Positions 42,844 to 51,863 of a DNA stretch of 64,000 nt are shown piece after piece. The DNA is from Clostridiaceae bacterium Marseille-Q4143. Lineage in GTDB: Bacteria; Bacillota; Clostridia; Lachnospirales; Lachnospiraceae. The position numbers and the translations under genes are program-made. Within the stretch, counting starts at the first letter, position 1. The number at the start of each line of letters is the position of its first letter. Under the pieces are notes generated by a model. It was not told the DNA's origin. It saw nothing but the letters and a program-made list of their open reading frames with translations, and ran no database searches. The DNA lies in assembly GCA_018228645.1 (NCBI GenBank), contig CP073693.1, forward strand, positions 186,001 to 250,000, in the 5' to 3' direction.

Positions 42844-43638
42844 TTATCCAAGAATCGCCTTGTCGTTGGTGAACTCTTCCCCGCTGACCTCTTCAAATTT
42901 GTGAAGGAGATCTTCCACGGTCAGTTTCTTCTTCTCCTCGCCACGGATGTCAAGAATAATCTTTCCTTCCATCATCATGATCAGACGGTTTCCATGAGTA
43001 ATGGCATCCTTCATGTTGTGAGTAATCATCAGCGTAGTCAGATGGTCACGGTTGACAATCATCTCGGTGGTTTCCAGTACTTTTGCTGCTGTCTTCGGAT
43101 CCAGAGCTGCCGTATGCTCATCCAGCAGAAGAAGCTTCGGTTTCTTTAAGGTTGCCATCAAAAGGGTCAGTGCCTGTCTCTGTCCTCCTGAAAGAAGCCC
43201 AACTTTAGAAGTCAGACGGTCTTCCAGGCCAAGACCAAGGGTTGACAGAAGCCGTTTATACACTTCTCTCTCACTGGCTTTGATTCCTGCGCGGAGGGTT
43301 CTGGACTGCCCACGCCGAAGTGCCAGTGCAAGATTCTCCTCAATTCCCATAGTGGCTGCAGTTCCATTCATCGGATCCTGGAACACACGTCCCAGAAAAG
43401 CAGCTCTTTTATGCTCCGGAAGTTTGGTTACATCCTTTCCGTCAATGATGATCTGTCCTTCATCTACCGGCCATACACCTGCAATTGCATTCAGCATGGT
43501 GGATTTTCCTGCACCATTTCCTCCGATGACCGTTACAAAATCACCATCCTCCAGCGTCAGGTCAATTCCTTTCAGTGCCTGTTTTTCATTTACTGTTCCG
43601 GCATTAAATGTTTTATAAATATTCTTCAGTTCCAGCAT
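42844..43638 (-). CDS. ABC transporter ATP-binding protein (TrpZ-like)
   Basis: A 264-residue ATPase. Walker A is GGNGAGKSTM (about 39-48), the signature is LLSGGQRQALTL and Walker B is LLLLDEHTAALDP. It belongs with the permease and the PF04392-type binding protein upstream (ABC_sub_bind system, related to streptococcal TrpXYZ). Its ATG overlaps the permease stop by one base (TGATG). Confidence 0.9.
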   Translation of the reverse strand: MLELKNIYKTFNAGTVNEKQALKGIDLTLEDGDFVTVIGGNGAGKSTMLNAIAGVWPVDEGQIIIDGKDVTKLPEHKRAAFLGRVFQDPMNGTAATMGIEENLALALRRGQSRTLRAGIKASEREVYKRLLSTLGLGLEDRLTSKVGLLSGGQRQALTLLMATLKKPKLLLLDEHTAALDPKTAAKVLETTEMIVNRDHLTTLMITHNMKDAITHGNRLIMMMEGKIILDIRGEEKKKLTVEDLLHKFEEVSGEEFTNDKAILG

Positions 43639-44558
43639 CAGTGGTTTCCTCCCTTTCTAACCGGTTTGGAAAAATATCTGCTCTTCCAGGTCGGAATTGC
43701 CAGGAATATGGCAACTACCAGTGCAGACAGAAGCTTCAGAAGATCTGTGTCGATACCGAACCAGATGACGATCTGAAGTACAAAATAATAAATAATAGAA
43801 CCAATGGCTACTGCGATAAGTTTCAATCCGAAGTTGCGGAAAATCTTTCCGAAGATAGCCTCACCGATAATGACGGCTGCCAGTCCGATAACAATGGCGC
43901 CACGGCCCATGTTGATATCGGAGAATCCCTGATACTGTCCCAGCAGTGCACCGGAAAAAGCAACCAGTCCGTTAGAGATCATAAGGCTAAGTACCCGGTT
44001 AAAATCCGTGTTGATTCCCTGTGCTCTTGCCATCTTGTCATTACATCCGGTTGCACGTAAGGAACATCCAAGTTCTGTACCAAAGAACCAGTACAGTACT
44101 GCTACCAGAAGTATAATCAGAACGGCTACGATCAGAATGGTATTTTTATAAATGGCAACATTCTTAATATAACGAAGAGATACCAGCAGGTCAAATTTAT
44201 CAACATTGATGGCCTGATTGGATTTACCCATAATTTTCAGATTCACGGAATACAGTCCAAGCTGTGTCAGAATTCCGGCCAGGATTGCCGGGATTCCCAT
44301 AAAAGTATGGAAAAGTCCGGTTGCAAATCCTGCCAGCATACCGGCTAAAAATGCACAGAGAAGGGCAACCCATACATTGCTTCCTCCCTGGATCATCATA
44401 ATGCAGACTGCTGCGCCTGTACAAAGGCTGCCGTCTACGGTCAGATCTGCGATGTCAAGAATACGGAAGGTGATATAGACACCAATCGCCATAATTCCCC
44501 AGATCAATCCCTGTGCCACTGCTCCCGGCAGGGCATTCAGTAAACTCATAATGTTCAT
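43638..44558 (-). CDS. ABC transporter permease (TrpY-like)
   Basis: A 306-residue permease with about eight hydrophobic segments, including LIWGIMAIGVYITFRILDIA and LTVDGSLCTGAAVCIM, typical of the COG4120 family. It forms the membrane channel of the importer. The open frame begins with GTG at 44570; ATG 44558 is preferred because GAGGTG lies 9 nt upstream. One-base overlap with the ATPase gene. Confidence 0.88.
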   Translation of the reverse strand: MNIMSLLNALPGAVAQGLIWGIMAIGVYITFRILDIADLTVDGSLCTGAAVCIMMIQGGSNVWVALLCAFLAGMLAGFATGLFHTFMGIPAILAGILTQLGLYSVNLKIMGKSNQAINVDKFDLLVSLRYIKNVAIYKNTILIVAVLIILLVAVLYWFFGTELGCSLRATGCNDKMARAQGINTDFNRVLSLMISNGLVAFSGALLGQYQGFSDINMGRGAIVIGLAAVIIGEAIFGKIFRNFGLKLIAVAIGSIIYYFVLQIVIWFGIDTDLLKLLSALVVAIFLAIPTWKSRYFSKPVRKGGNH

Positions 44559-44605
44559 GTTCCCAATCACCTCGTAATTCTTATTGCTTTTTATTTCACA
44601 ACGAC

Positions 44606-44638
44606 GGCAGCGAGAGTGGAATCCCCCTTCTCGCTGCC
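44606..44638 (-). other. RNA hairpin between binding-protein and permease genes
   Basis: A perfect 10-bp stem GGCAGCGAGA/TCTCGCTGCC (44606-44615 and 44629-44638) lies after the binding-protein stop. There is no good T-run, so it is more likely a partial terminator or mRNA-stabilising loop that keeps more binding protein than permease. Confidence 0.7.
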
Positions 44639-44683
44639 ATCATAGTAAGTCAAATTTGTATGAACTTTTTGGTTTCTTCTTAT

Positions 44684-45736
44684 TTATTCTGCAATTGCAG
44701 TGTAATCATCCGGAACAGTTACTCCAAGAGCCTCACACAGTGTCGGGTTGTACTCTTTGGTAAACTGCGGAGCATACTCAATCGGCATCTCAGAGATATC
44801 AGCTTCGCCTGTCAGAATCTTCACTGCCATCTTACCGGTTGCTACACCAAGATCATAGTAGCTGATGGAAAGAGTTGCAACTCCGCATCCTTTGCAGATA
44901 CCTTCCTCACCTGCAATAATCGGAACACCTGCAGGCTGGCAGATATTGTTTACGATCTCTGTATTGTTTGCTACGGTGTTATCGGTCGGTACATAAATAA
45001 CATCACTCTCATCTGCTGCGGTAGTTGTTACAGAAGAAAGGTCATTGGAATCAGAGAAACCATACTGTTTGCAGGTATATCCCATTCCTTCCAGTGCTTT
45101 CTGCACCTCGTCTACCTGATACTGGGAGTTTGCCTCTGCAGTACAGTACAGAAGACCTACATTCTTAGCATCCGGGAACAGCTCATTCAGCATAGCTGCC
45201 TGCTCAGTCAGCGGTGCCAGATCAGAAGTACCGGAAATATTTCCACCAACAGTTCCATCAAAATCATCAATACCAAGAGCTACACCATACTCCGTTACTG
45301 AAGTACCAAGAATCGGGATCTCACTGGTTCCAGCCTGTGCTGCCTGCAGTGCAGCAGTTGCATTTGCAAGAATCAGATCTGTATCCTCAGCCACGAAGCC
45401 GTTAATAATGGTTGCGCATGTATTGGAATCGCCCTGTGCATTCTGCTCATCGAAAGTTACCGCATCCTCACCGAGTGCCTCTACGATGGCATCCTTAAAT
45501 CCCTGGGTAGCTGCATCCAGTGCTTCATGCTGTACCAGCTGGCAGATACCGATCGTGTAGGATCCGCCTGCAGACGGTACTTCCGTCTCCTCTGCTGTAT
45601 CAGCAGTGTCAGCTGCCTCAGCAGTATCAGCTGCCTCAGTTGCAGTATCTGTGGATGCTGCGGTATCACTGCTTCCGCATGCAACCAGGCTAAGTCCCAT
45701 GGTCATTGCCATAGCCAGAGCTATCATCTTTTTCAT
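44684..45736 (-). CDS. ABC transporter substrate-binding lipoprotein (PF04392 family, TrpX-like)
   Basis: A 350-residue lipoprotein with lipobox LVAC (C20), a low-complexity Ala/Thr/Asp/Glu linker (about 22-55), then a bilobed binding domain (IGICQLVQHEALDAATQGF, LILANATAALQAAQAGTSEI quoted in part, VIYVPTDNTVANN). The family transports tryptophan in streptococci and other, mostly aromatic, ligands elsewhere. No T-box precedes it, so the substrate is uncertain. First gene of a three-gene importer operon. Confidence 0.9.
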   Translation of the reverse strand: MKKMIALAMAMTMGLSLVACGSSDTAASTDTATEAADTAEAADTADTAEETEVPSAGGSYTIGICQLVQHEALDAATQGFKDAIVEALGEDAVTFDEQNAQGDSNTCATIINGFVAEDTDLILANATAALQAAQAGTSEIPILGTSVTEYGVALGIDDFDGTVGGNISGTSDLAPLTEQAAMLNELFPDAKNVGLLYCTAEANSQYQVDEVQKALEGMGYTCKQYGFSDSNDLSSVTTTAADESDVIYVPTDNTVANNTEIVNNICQPAGVPIIAGEEGICKGCGVATLSISYYDLGVATGKMAVKILTGEADISEMPIEYAPQFTKEYNPTLCEALGVTVPDDYTAIAE

Positions 45737-45773
45737 AATCCGTTTCCTCCGTCTTTTTCGAATTGGCTTTCAA

Positions 45774-45835
45774 TACTTTAATGCATTGAAGCTTTTAGAC
45801 TTAATCAATATAGCACTTTAATGCGCAAAAGTCAA
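45774..45835 (-). promoter_or_regulatory. Promoter and direct repeats before the TrpX-like operon
   Basis: Minus-strand TTGACT (45835-45830), a 17-nt spacer and TATATT (45812-45807). Two near-identical 11-mers, TACTTTAATGC (45774-45784) and CACTTTAATGC (45814-45824), lie 40 bp apart, one in the spacer and one in the leader, a possible operator pair. Confidence 0.65.
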
Positions 45836-45843
45836 CAAGTATG

Positions 45844-46016
45844 AAAATATTTAATAAAAAATAACATCTTTCCAGTGAAAAGGAACCGCTCGCGCTAAGT
45901 CCTCGCCCAGCGGTACTAACACTCGAACAATGTCTTCGACTTGTTCTCGTGAAGTGCCGGGGCTGTGGACGTTCCTTTCACAGGGAAAGATGTTTTCTGT
46001 ACTTATTAAATATTTT
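45844..46016. repeat. Structured intergenic repeat, copy B
   Basis: Core 45882-45978 (97 nt) matches copy A except for one indel and about a dozen substitutions. The three base pairs CAC/GTG here (45920-45922 with 45949-45951) replace GCT/AGC in copy A, keeping pairing. Outer arms pair at 45864-45873 with 45984-45993 and at 45844-45857 with 46003-46016 (AAAATATTTAATAA), the latter reaching into the stop codon (46015-46017) of the upstream ATPase gene. It lies between that gene and the promoter of the TrpX-like operon. Confidence 0.85.
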
Positions 46017-46755
46017 ATAATACTTTGCTTAAGAAGTCGATGGTACGCGGCTCTTTTGGATTCAGGATGACTTCATCCGGAGTTCCTTCTTCCACAATAT
46101 ATCCGCCTTCCATAAATATGACACGGCTTGCTACTTCTCTCGCAAAACCGATCTCATGGGTAACAACCACCATGGTCATGCCATCACGAGCCAGCTCTTT
46201 CATAACAGCCAGTACTTCGCCGACCATCTCCGGGTCCAAAGCACTGGTTGGTTCATCAAAGAGCATGATATCCGGCTTCATTTCCAAGGCACGAGCGATC
46301 GCTACACGCTGTTTCTGTCCACCGGACAACTGGCTTGGGAATGCATCTGCCTTATCTGCCAGTCCGACTCTTTCCAGAAGTCTCATAGCCTCGGCCTTTG
46401 CCTCTTCCTTGCTCATGAGTTTTAAGTGTACCGGAGCAAGGGTCATATTGTCCAGCACGGTCAGATGGTTAAACAGATTGAAATGCTGGAATACCATTCC
46501 GATATTCTCGCGCACTTTGTTGATATCTGTATGTTTATCTGTCACATCGTGTCCGTCGATAATAATCTGGCCTGCGGTAGCGGTTTCCAGCTGGTTCAGA
46601 CATCTTAACAAAGTGGATTTTCCACTTCCGGACGGTCCTAAGAGAACGACAACCTCACCCTCGTGGACATCCATGCTGATATCTTTTAATACTTCCAGTT
46701 TTCCAAAATTCTTTTTCAGATTCGTAACATGAATCTTCAGCTGCTTATCTTCCAC
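46015..46755 (-). CDS. Polar amino acid ABC transporter ATP-binding protein
   Basis: A 246-residue GlnQ-type ATPase. Walker A is [13 protein letters not shown], the signature [15 protein letters not shown], Walker [20 protein letters not shown] quoted in part. Start is GTG 46755 after AGGAGGG, overlapping the permease end by 11 nt. Last gene of the importer operon. Confidence 0.93.
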   Translation of the reverse strand: MEDKQLKIHVTNLKKNFGKLEVLKDISMDVHEGEVVVLLGPSGSGKSTLLRCLNQLETATAGQIIIDGHDVTDKHTDINKVRENIGMVFQHFNLFNHLTVLDNMTLAPVHLKLMSKEEAKAEAMRLLERVGLADKADAFPSQLSGGQKQRVAIARALEMKPDIMLFDEPTSALDPEMVGEVLAVMKELARDGMTMVVVTHEIGFAREVASRVIFMEGGYIVEEGTPDEVILNPKEPRTIDFLSKVL

Positions 46756-47413
46756 GGTTTACCCTCCTCTCAATTCTCTTGGCAATCTTGCTCAGGGTAA
46801 CAATAACAACCATGTACATAATGCCGACGATTGCCCATGACTGCAGTGGCTTAAATGTATTTCCCATAACAGTCTTACCTACCAGGGTCAGCTCCGGGAA
46901 TGCAACAACTGACAGAATGGAGGTATCCTTCAGTGTAATAATAAACTGGTTAATGATTGACGGGATCATGGTACGCACTGCCTGCGGCACAACGACCAGT
47001 GCCATAGATGCGCCATAGGAAAGTCCAAGGCTTCGGGAAGCCTCCATCTGTCCTCTGTCCACGCTCTCAATACCGGCACGGATAATCTCTGCCATATATG
47101 CTCCGCAGTTCATGGACAGTGCAATAATACCGGCCTGAAGAGAAGACAGGCGGAAATTCGTCATTCCCATCTGCTGCATTGCTGCAGGGATACCAAAATA
47201 TACAAAGTATGCAAGAACGATCAGAGGCACTCCACGGACAGCATCTACATATACCGTTCCAATCAGATTCAGTACTCTGTTATGTCCAACATTCATCAGG
47301 CCAAAAATCATACCAATTACCATAGCGATAATCAGTGCCAGAAGCGTCAGCAATAAAGTCTGTCCCAGTCCTGCCAGCAGCATGCCGCCATATACCTTTA
47401 TAATTCCTATCAT
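46745..47413 (-). CDS. Polar amino acid ABC transporter permease
   Basis: A 222-residue HisM/GlnP-type permease. The EAA loop is [20 protein letters not shown] and the family N-terminus [20 protein letters not shown] is seen. Five to six membrane segments. It couples with the ATPase below and the binding protein above. ATG 47413 follows AAGGAG. Confidence 0.93.
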   Translation of the reverse strand: MIGIIKVYGGMLLAGLGQTLLLTLLALIIAMVIGMIFGLMNVGHNRVLNLIGTVYVDAVRGVPLIVLAYFVYFGIPAAMQQMGMTNFRLSSLQAGIIALSMNCGAYMAEIIRAGIESVDRGQMEASRSLGLSYGASMALVVVPQAVRTMIPSIINQFIITLKDTSILSVVAFPELTLVGKTVMGNTFKPLQSWAIVGIMYMVVIVTLSKIAKRIERRVNRGR

Positions 47414-47488
47414 GGGGTTATCTCCTTATCTGTATTTAATTCCCATGTAAAAATGCGCTGCATCCGATCCATGGGTTGATGCGGAATA

Positions 47489-47560
47489 CTTCCTGTATTG
47501 TGAAAACCTCCAAAACGGGCGCTTTCACAGTACAGGAAGCAGCCGTTTATTCACGGCTGC
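47489..47560 (-). other. Two RNA hairpins between binding-protein and permease genes
   Basis: A 17-bp stem with one G-U or mismatch position (47489-47505 with 47523-47539) and directly next to it an 8-bp stem GCAGCCGT/ACGGCTGC (47539-47546 with 47553-47560). They lie just after the binding-protein stop, as in the other importer, and probably attenuate read-through or stabilise the binding-protein mRNA. Confidence 0.75.
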
Positions 47561-47592
47561 TCCGCTGTATCATCTCTGCATATTTACAGAAA

Positions 47593-48438
47593 TTACTCTC
47601 CTACATAAGTTGCAATGATCTCATCGTAAGTTCCGTTTGCCTTAATATCAGCAAGACCTGCATTGATCATATCCAGAAGTTCCTGATTGGACTCGTTCAT
47701 GATAGCAAAACCATACGGTGCACCTTCGCTCTGTGTTCCGTCAACCAGTTTCAGATCAAGTCCGCCGGTTTTGATGTTATCTGCCATAATCGGCTCATCC
47801 TCTACACATGCAACTGCCTGACCGAGAATAACTGCCTGATACATGGTCGGTGAGTCTTCATATACGTCTACGGTAAATCCGTACTGGTCTTTCAGACTGT
47901 CTGCATATTTAGCACCTGCAGTACCGTTCTTTACAGCTACGGTCTGTCCCTTCAGATCTTCCAGAGAAGCAACTGTGCTGTCACCTTTTACAGCAAAGAT
48001 CTGGCAGGAATCATAGTAAGAATCAGAGAAGATCCATCCTGCTTCTTTACGCTCATCTGTAATACTTGCACCTGCAAGAAGTACGTCAGCCTGGCCAGCC
48101 TGTACTGCTGCTACAGCTGCGTCCCATCCAAGGCTCTGGATTTCATACTTGAATCCCTGATCCTCAGCAACGGCTTTCAGAATATCAACATCGATACCTA
48201 CAAAGTTTCCGCTCTCATCAGTATATTCAAACGGTCTGAATACGGTATCCATGGCAACAATCCATATTTTGTCAGATGCAGTGGTATCAGCAGCATCTGC
48301 GGTCTCCTCTGCTGCGTCAGCAGTCTCCGTAGTCTCCGTAGTCTCAGCAGCTGAAGAGTCACTGGAAGATGATGATCCGCATGCTGCAGCAGAAACAGCC
48401 ATGCATGCAATCAGAGAAAGTGCAATTAACTTTTTCAT
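47593..48438 (-). CDS. Amino acid ABC transporter substrate-binding lipoprotein
   Basis: A 281-residue lipoprotein with lipobox AAAC (C20), a Ser/Thr/Glu linker and an SBP_bac_3 domain: FRPFEYTDESGNFVGIDVDI, GWDAAVAAVQAGQADVLLAG, EAGWIFSDSYYDS and GLADIKANGTYDEIIATY. It should bind a polar amino acid; which one is not visible. First gene of the three-gene importer. Confidence 0.93.
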   Translation of the reverse strand: MKKLIALSLIACMAVSAAACGSSSSSDSSAAETTETTETADAAEETADAADTTASDKIWIVAMDTVFRPFEYTDESGNFVGIDVDILKAVAEDQGFKYEIQSLGWDAAVAAVQAGQADVLLAGASITDERKEAGWIFSDSYYDSCQIFAVKGDSTVASLEDLKGQTVAVKNGTAGAKYADSLKDQYGFTVDVYEDSPTMYQAVILGQAVACVEDEPIMADNIKTGGLDLKLVDGTQSEGAPYGFAIMNESNQELLDMINAGLADIKANGTYDEIIATYVGE

Positions 48439-48490
48439 AATATGTATACTCCTTTTCTCCGGTAAATGTACCGGTCCTGTTTATGCAGAA

Positions 48491-48561
48491 AGGCATTTGT
48501 ATTATTGTATACAATGCCTCGCATTTGAAAACAGTATAATTTTTTCTGTCCGTATTGTCAA
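48491..48561 (-). promoter_or_regulatory. Promoter and leader hairpin of the amino acid importer
   Basis: Minus-strand TTGACA (48561-48556), a 17-nt spacer and TATACT (48538-48533). The leader holds a stem AGGCATT/AATGCCT (48491-48497 and 48513-48519). Confidence 0.85.
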
Positions 48562-48590
48562 GGGAAAATTCTGTCAGGGCTTTATCTGTG

Positions 48591-49181
48591 CTACAGATTT
48601 TCTGCTGCCTCCAGTACAAACTTTACCGCACGATCAATCCCCAGTTTTTCCGTATTTATACAGAGATCATAATTGGCCGCATCCCGGTATCTGGTCTTGG
48701 TGTAATGTTCACAGCTCTTCTTTCGCGCTTTGTCTGCCTGACGCACGTCAGATGCCACCTGTTCAAGCGGAACCCCAGGCATCTTGCCTGCCATACGATT
48801 GACTCTCCACTGAAATCCTGCATGGGCAAATACCCGCAGGCAGTGATCAAACTCTTTCAAAATATATTCACTGTTCCGGCCTACAATGACACAACTCTCG
48901 TGACTTGCCATCTCCCGAATGGCATCCATCTGTGCCTGCCAGAGCTGTTCATCCAGTGGTTTGTTATAGAAATCAAAAAGGCTCTGTGCAAATCCAAAAG
49001 TCTGTGGTACTCTCTCATCCCACTTGCGCACTTCTTCCGGCGTCAGTTTAGGATCCGCCAACGCAGTTCTCAGGATAATATCCTTGTCATAATATTCGAT
49101 GCCAAGCTCTTTGGCAACTCTTCTTCCGATTTCTCCACCCCCTGCGCCAAATTCGCGGGCAATGGTAATGATTTTTCTCAT
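48591..49181 (-). CDS. Cytidylate-kinase-like family protein
   Basis: A 196-residue P-loop kinase-like protein beginning MRKIITIAREFGAGGGEIGRRVA, a glycine-rich loop without the usual GK(S/T). VIVGRNSEYILKEFDHCLRV and DLCINTEKLGID match the cytidylate_kin_2 group, which is common in Clostridia and of unclear substrate. True Cmk (with GPAGAGKST) is a different protein. It is 2 nt after the FAD-dependent gene, so they share a transcript. Confidence 0.85.
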   Translation of the reverse strand: MRKIITIAREFGAGGGEIGRRVAKELGIEYYDKDIILRTALADPKLTPEEVRKWDERVPQTFGFAQSLFDFYNKPLDEQLWQAQMDAIREMASHESCVIVGRNSEYILKEFDHCLRVFAHAGFQWRVNRMAGKMPGVPLEQVASDVRQADKARKKSCEHYTKTRYRDAANYDLCINTEKLGIDRAVKFVLEAAENL

Positions 49182-49183
49182 AA

Positions 49184-50587
49184 TTACTGACTCTCCTTCT
49201 CCAGCAGTTTACGTCCCATCAGCACACCCATGGCGGAAGCCATCATCAGTCCTCTGGTCCATCCGGAAGAATCTCCCAGACAGTGCAGTCCCTGAATATT
49301 GGTGTTCAGGTTCGTATCCATCTTTACTTTATTGGAATAGAATTTCAGCTCTGGACTGTACAGCAGGGTCTCGCCGCTGGCAAATCCCGGAACAACCTCA
49401 TCCAGCATCCGGATAAACTCGATGATATTGGTCATGGCACGGTAAGGCATAGCTGCCGTGATATCACCTGCTACCGCATCTTTCAGAGTCGGGCGCACAT
49501 TGGACTGGGCCAGCTCCTTCTGCCAGGTTCTTTTTCCATCCAGAATATCACCGTATCGCTGTACCAGAATATGACCTGCTCCAAGCATATTAGTTAACTC
49601 TCCTACCTTCTGCGCATAGGCAATCGGCTGATTAAACGGCTCTGTAAAGTTATGGCTTACAAGAATGGACAGGTTGGTGTTTTCACTCTTCAGGTCTTTG
49701 AAGCTGTGTCCATTTACAACAGCCAGGTTATTGTCGTAGTTCTCCTGTGCTACAAATCCGCCCGGATTCTGACAGAAAGTACGCACTTTATTCTTCCACG
49801 GTCTCGGATAACCAATGAGTTTTCCTTCGTAAAGTACCTTGTTGATCATCTCCATGACCTCGTTGCGGCACTCGACACGGACACCGATGTCAACGGTCCC
49901 CGGCTTATGGGCAATTCCATTCTCCTCGCAGACTTTTTCCAACCAGTCAGCACCTCTTCTTCCGGTAGCAATAATGACATTGTCAGCGTAGATTTCCTCA
50001 CTGCCTGCCTTATCTTCCAGACGAACGCCCTGACAGACATCCTCTTTGAGAATAATATTGTCACACTCCGTGTTAAAACGCATCTCCACGCCTTTTTCCT
50101 GCAGATAATTCTGGATATTCAGATACAGCTGCTGAGCTTTCTCCGTTCCCAGATGACGGATCGGGCAGTTTACCAGCTGAAGGCCTGCACGGATGGCACG
50201 TTTACGGATTTCTTTGATCTCCTCGCCCTCATATACGCCTTCCACATGCTCGTCAGCACCAAACTCCAGGTAGATCTTATCTGTATAATCAATGAGTTCC
50301 TGCGCAAATTCAGAACCGATCAGATTTGGCAGTTCTCCTCCTACCTCGCAGGAAAGGCTTAACTTTCCATCAGAAAATGCACCTGCTCCGGAAAATCCGG
50401 TAGTGATCATGCAGTTCGGCTTGCAATTCATACATTTTCCGGTCTCTGCTTTCGGGCAGTGACGTTTGTCCACCGGTTTTCCCTTTTCCACCATGAGGAT
50501 CTTCTTATCTGATCCGTTTCGTACCAGTTCCAGTGCGGTAAAAATTCCGGCCGGTCCTGCTCCGATAATTACTACGTCATATTTCAT
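49184..50587 (-). CDS. FAD-dependent dehydrogenase (COG2509 type)
   Basis: A 467-residue flavoprotein. The dinucleotide-binding motif is DVVIIGAGPAGIFTALEL; CPKAETGKCMNCKPNCMI is a Cys cluster (about 45-62), followed by TGFSGAGAFSDGKLSLS, and GLHCLGDSSGWTRGLMMASA near the C-terminus. COG2509 proteins are widespread but uncharacterised; the cysteines could hold a metal or cluster. It has its own promoter and a leader hairpin and is followed by the cytidylate-kinase-like gene. Confidence 0.85.
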   Translation of the reverse strand: MKYDVVIIGAGPAGIFTALELVRNGSDKKILMVEKGKPVDKRHCPKAETGKCMNCKPNCMITTGFSGAGAFSDGKLSLSCEVGGELPNLIGSEFAQELIDYTDKIYLEFGADEHVEGVYEGEEIKEIRKRAIRAGLQLVNCPIRHLGTEKAQQLYLNIQNYLQEKGVEMRFNTECDNIILKEDVCQGVRLEDKAGSEEIYADNVIIATGRRGADWLEKVCEENGIAHKPGTVDIGVRVECRNEVMEMINKVLYEGKLIGYPRPWKNKVRTFCQNPGGFVAQENYDNNLAVVNGHSFKDLKSENTNLSILVSHNFTEPFNQPIAYAQKVGELTNMLGAGHILVQRYGDILDGKRTWQKELAQSNVRPTLKDAVAGDITAAMPYRAMTNIIEFIRMLDEVVPGFASGETLLYSPELKFYSNKVKMDTNLNTNIQGLHCLGDSSGWTRGLMMASAMGVLMGRKLLEKESQ

Positions 50588-50615
50588 AAAATCTTCTCCT
50601 GTATTCCAAATATTC

Positions 50616-50677
50616 GCGTGATCTCATCACGCAGTCTTCTCCATCATTTAGTATAGCATATTCCCGCCTGTTTGCAA
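50616..50677 (-). promoter_or_regulatory. Promoter and leader hairpin of the FAD-dehydrogenase gene
   Basis: Minus-strand TTGCAA (50677-50672), a 16-nt spacer and TATACT (50655-50650). The leader has a 7-bp stem GCGTGAT/ATCACGC (50616-50622 and 50626-50632). Confidence 0.7.
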
Positions 50678-50686
50678 AATGGATTT

Positions 50687-51802
50687 TCACTTCGTCGCTT
50701 CCAGCATCATCTCCGCGAATCCCGCATATCCTTTTGTTGGATCATTGACAAACACGTGGGTCACTGCCCCGACAAGCCGTCCGTTCTGAAGGATTGGGGA
50801 CCCGGACATTCCCTGAATGACACCGCCGGTCAGTGCAATGAGATCCGGATCTGTCACTTTGAAAATCATGCCTTTATTCACATTGGACTCATTCAGACGG
50901 ATTTCCTGAATCTGTATCTCATATTCCTTCATCTCTCCGGAAACAGAACTTCGGATCACCGCCGGACCGGGCTTGATTTCCTGCCGAAATGCCACTTCCA
51001 CCGGTGTGCCTGTCAGTTCTTTTGCAAGTCCTGCGTCTGCCTGCCCGAAGATTCCGACCCGGGTATTTTTCTGAATCATTCCCTTCTGGTACCGGTTTGC
51101 ATAAGTAATCACTCCACTCAGTTCCCCTGGTAACCCTCTCTGACCTTTCACGATCTCCAGAATGTTTGTATCATAAAGGCTCCCGCCGGAGATGGTAATC
51201 AGATCCCCTGTATCCGTATCCGTGATTCCATGCCCCAGTGCGCCGAACCGGTAATCCTCTGTAAGATAGGTCAACGTACCGATCCCCTGTACATCATCCT
51301 TCACCCAGATTCCCAGTTTATAGTCTTCTGTCTCAGCTTCCACTGCCTGCACCCGCACCTGAATCTCTTCCTCATTCCTGCAAAGTTTCAGAATGAGAAT
51401 TCCGGTCCGGTTGGCCTGCACGCAGCTGATCAGTTCTTTTTTGTCTGTGATGCGTCTGCCATTCACCGCCAGAATATAATCTCCGGACTGAACTGCCTGC
51501 CCTGCAGGCTCACAGAGCATCCCGTCTGCCGTCTGTACGGCATCCGTACCTACTACATAGACCCCCTGCGTCTCAAGATATATTCCTACCGGAATACCTC
51601 CTGGAATCACTTTTTCCCGCTTCACAACCCGGACAGAGACTTCCTTCAGTCCAAGATCCAACGTCTGTGTTTCTTCCTCACTGATCCTTATCTCATCCGG
51701 CACCTGATTGCTCATATAATAAAAGCCGTAGATTCCAAGAGTCATCACTGCCAACAGCAGCGCAGCTATCAGACATCTGCGATAAATTTTTAGACGGTTC
51801 AT
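50687..51802 (-). CDS. spoIVB: SpoIVB peptidase (stage IV sporulation protein B)
   Basis: A 371-residue S55 serine protease: one N-terminal membrane segment (about 10-30), a PDZ domain (about 70-150, AGQAVQSGDYILAVNG), and the protease domain with H191 (GALGHGITD) and the serine loop VIQGMSGSPILQN (about 328-340). In Bacillus it is secreted by the forespore and starts the pathway that cleaves pro-sigma-K. Placement after recN is as in Bacillus, but spo0A does not follow. Since sigK here seems to have no pro-sequence, its substrate may differ. Confidence 0.95.
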   Translation of the reverse strand: MNRLKIYRRCLIAALLLAVMTLGIYGFYYMSNQVPDEIRISEEETQTLDLGLKEVSVRVVKREKVIPGGIPVGIYLETQGVYVVGTDAVQTADGMLCEPAGQAVQSGDYILAVNGRRITDKKELISCVQANRTGILILKLCRNEEEIQVRVQAVEAETEDYKLGIWVKDDVQGIGTLTYLTEDYRFGALGHGITDTDTGDLITISGGSLYDTNILEIVKGQRGLPGELSGVITYANRYQKGMIQKNTRVGIFGQADAGLAKELTGTPVEVAFRQEIKPGPAVIRSSVSGEMKEYEIQIQEIRLNESNVNKGMIFKVTDPDLIALTGGVIQGMSGSPILQNGRLVGAVTHVFVNDPTKGYAGFAEMMLEATK

Positions 51803-51863
51803 GCAGCCACACCTTTCTCATGTTCTCACATTAGTGTCTGCACAAAACCGTCTAAAGTTACTG

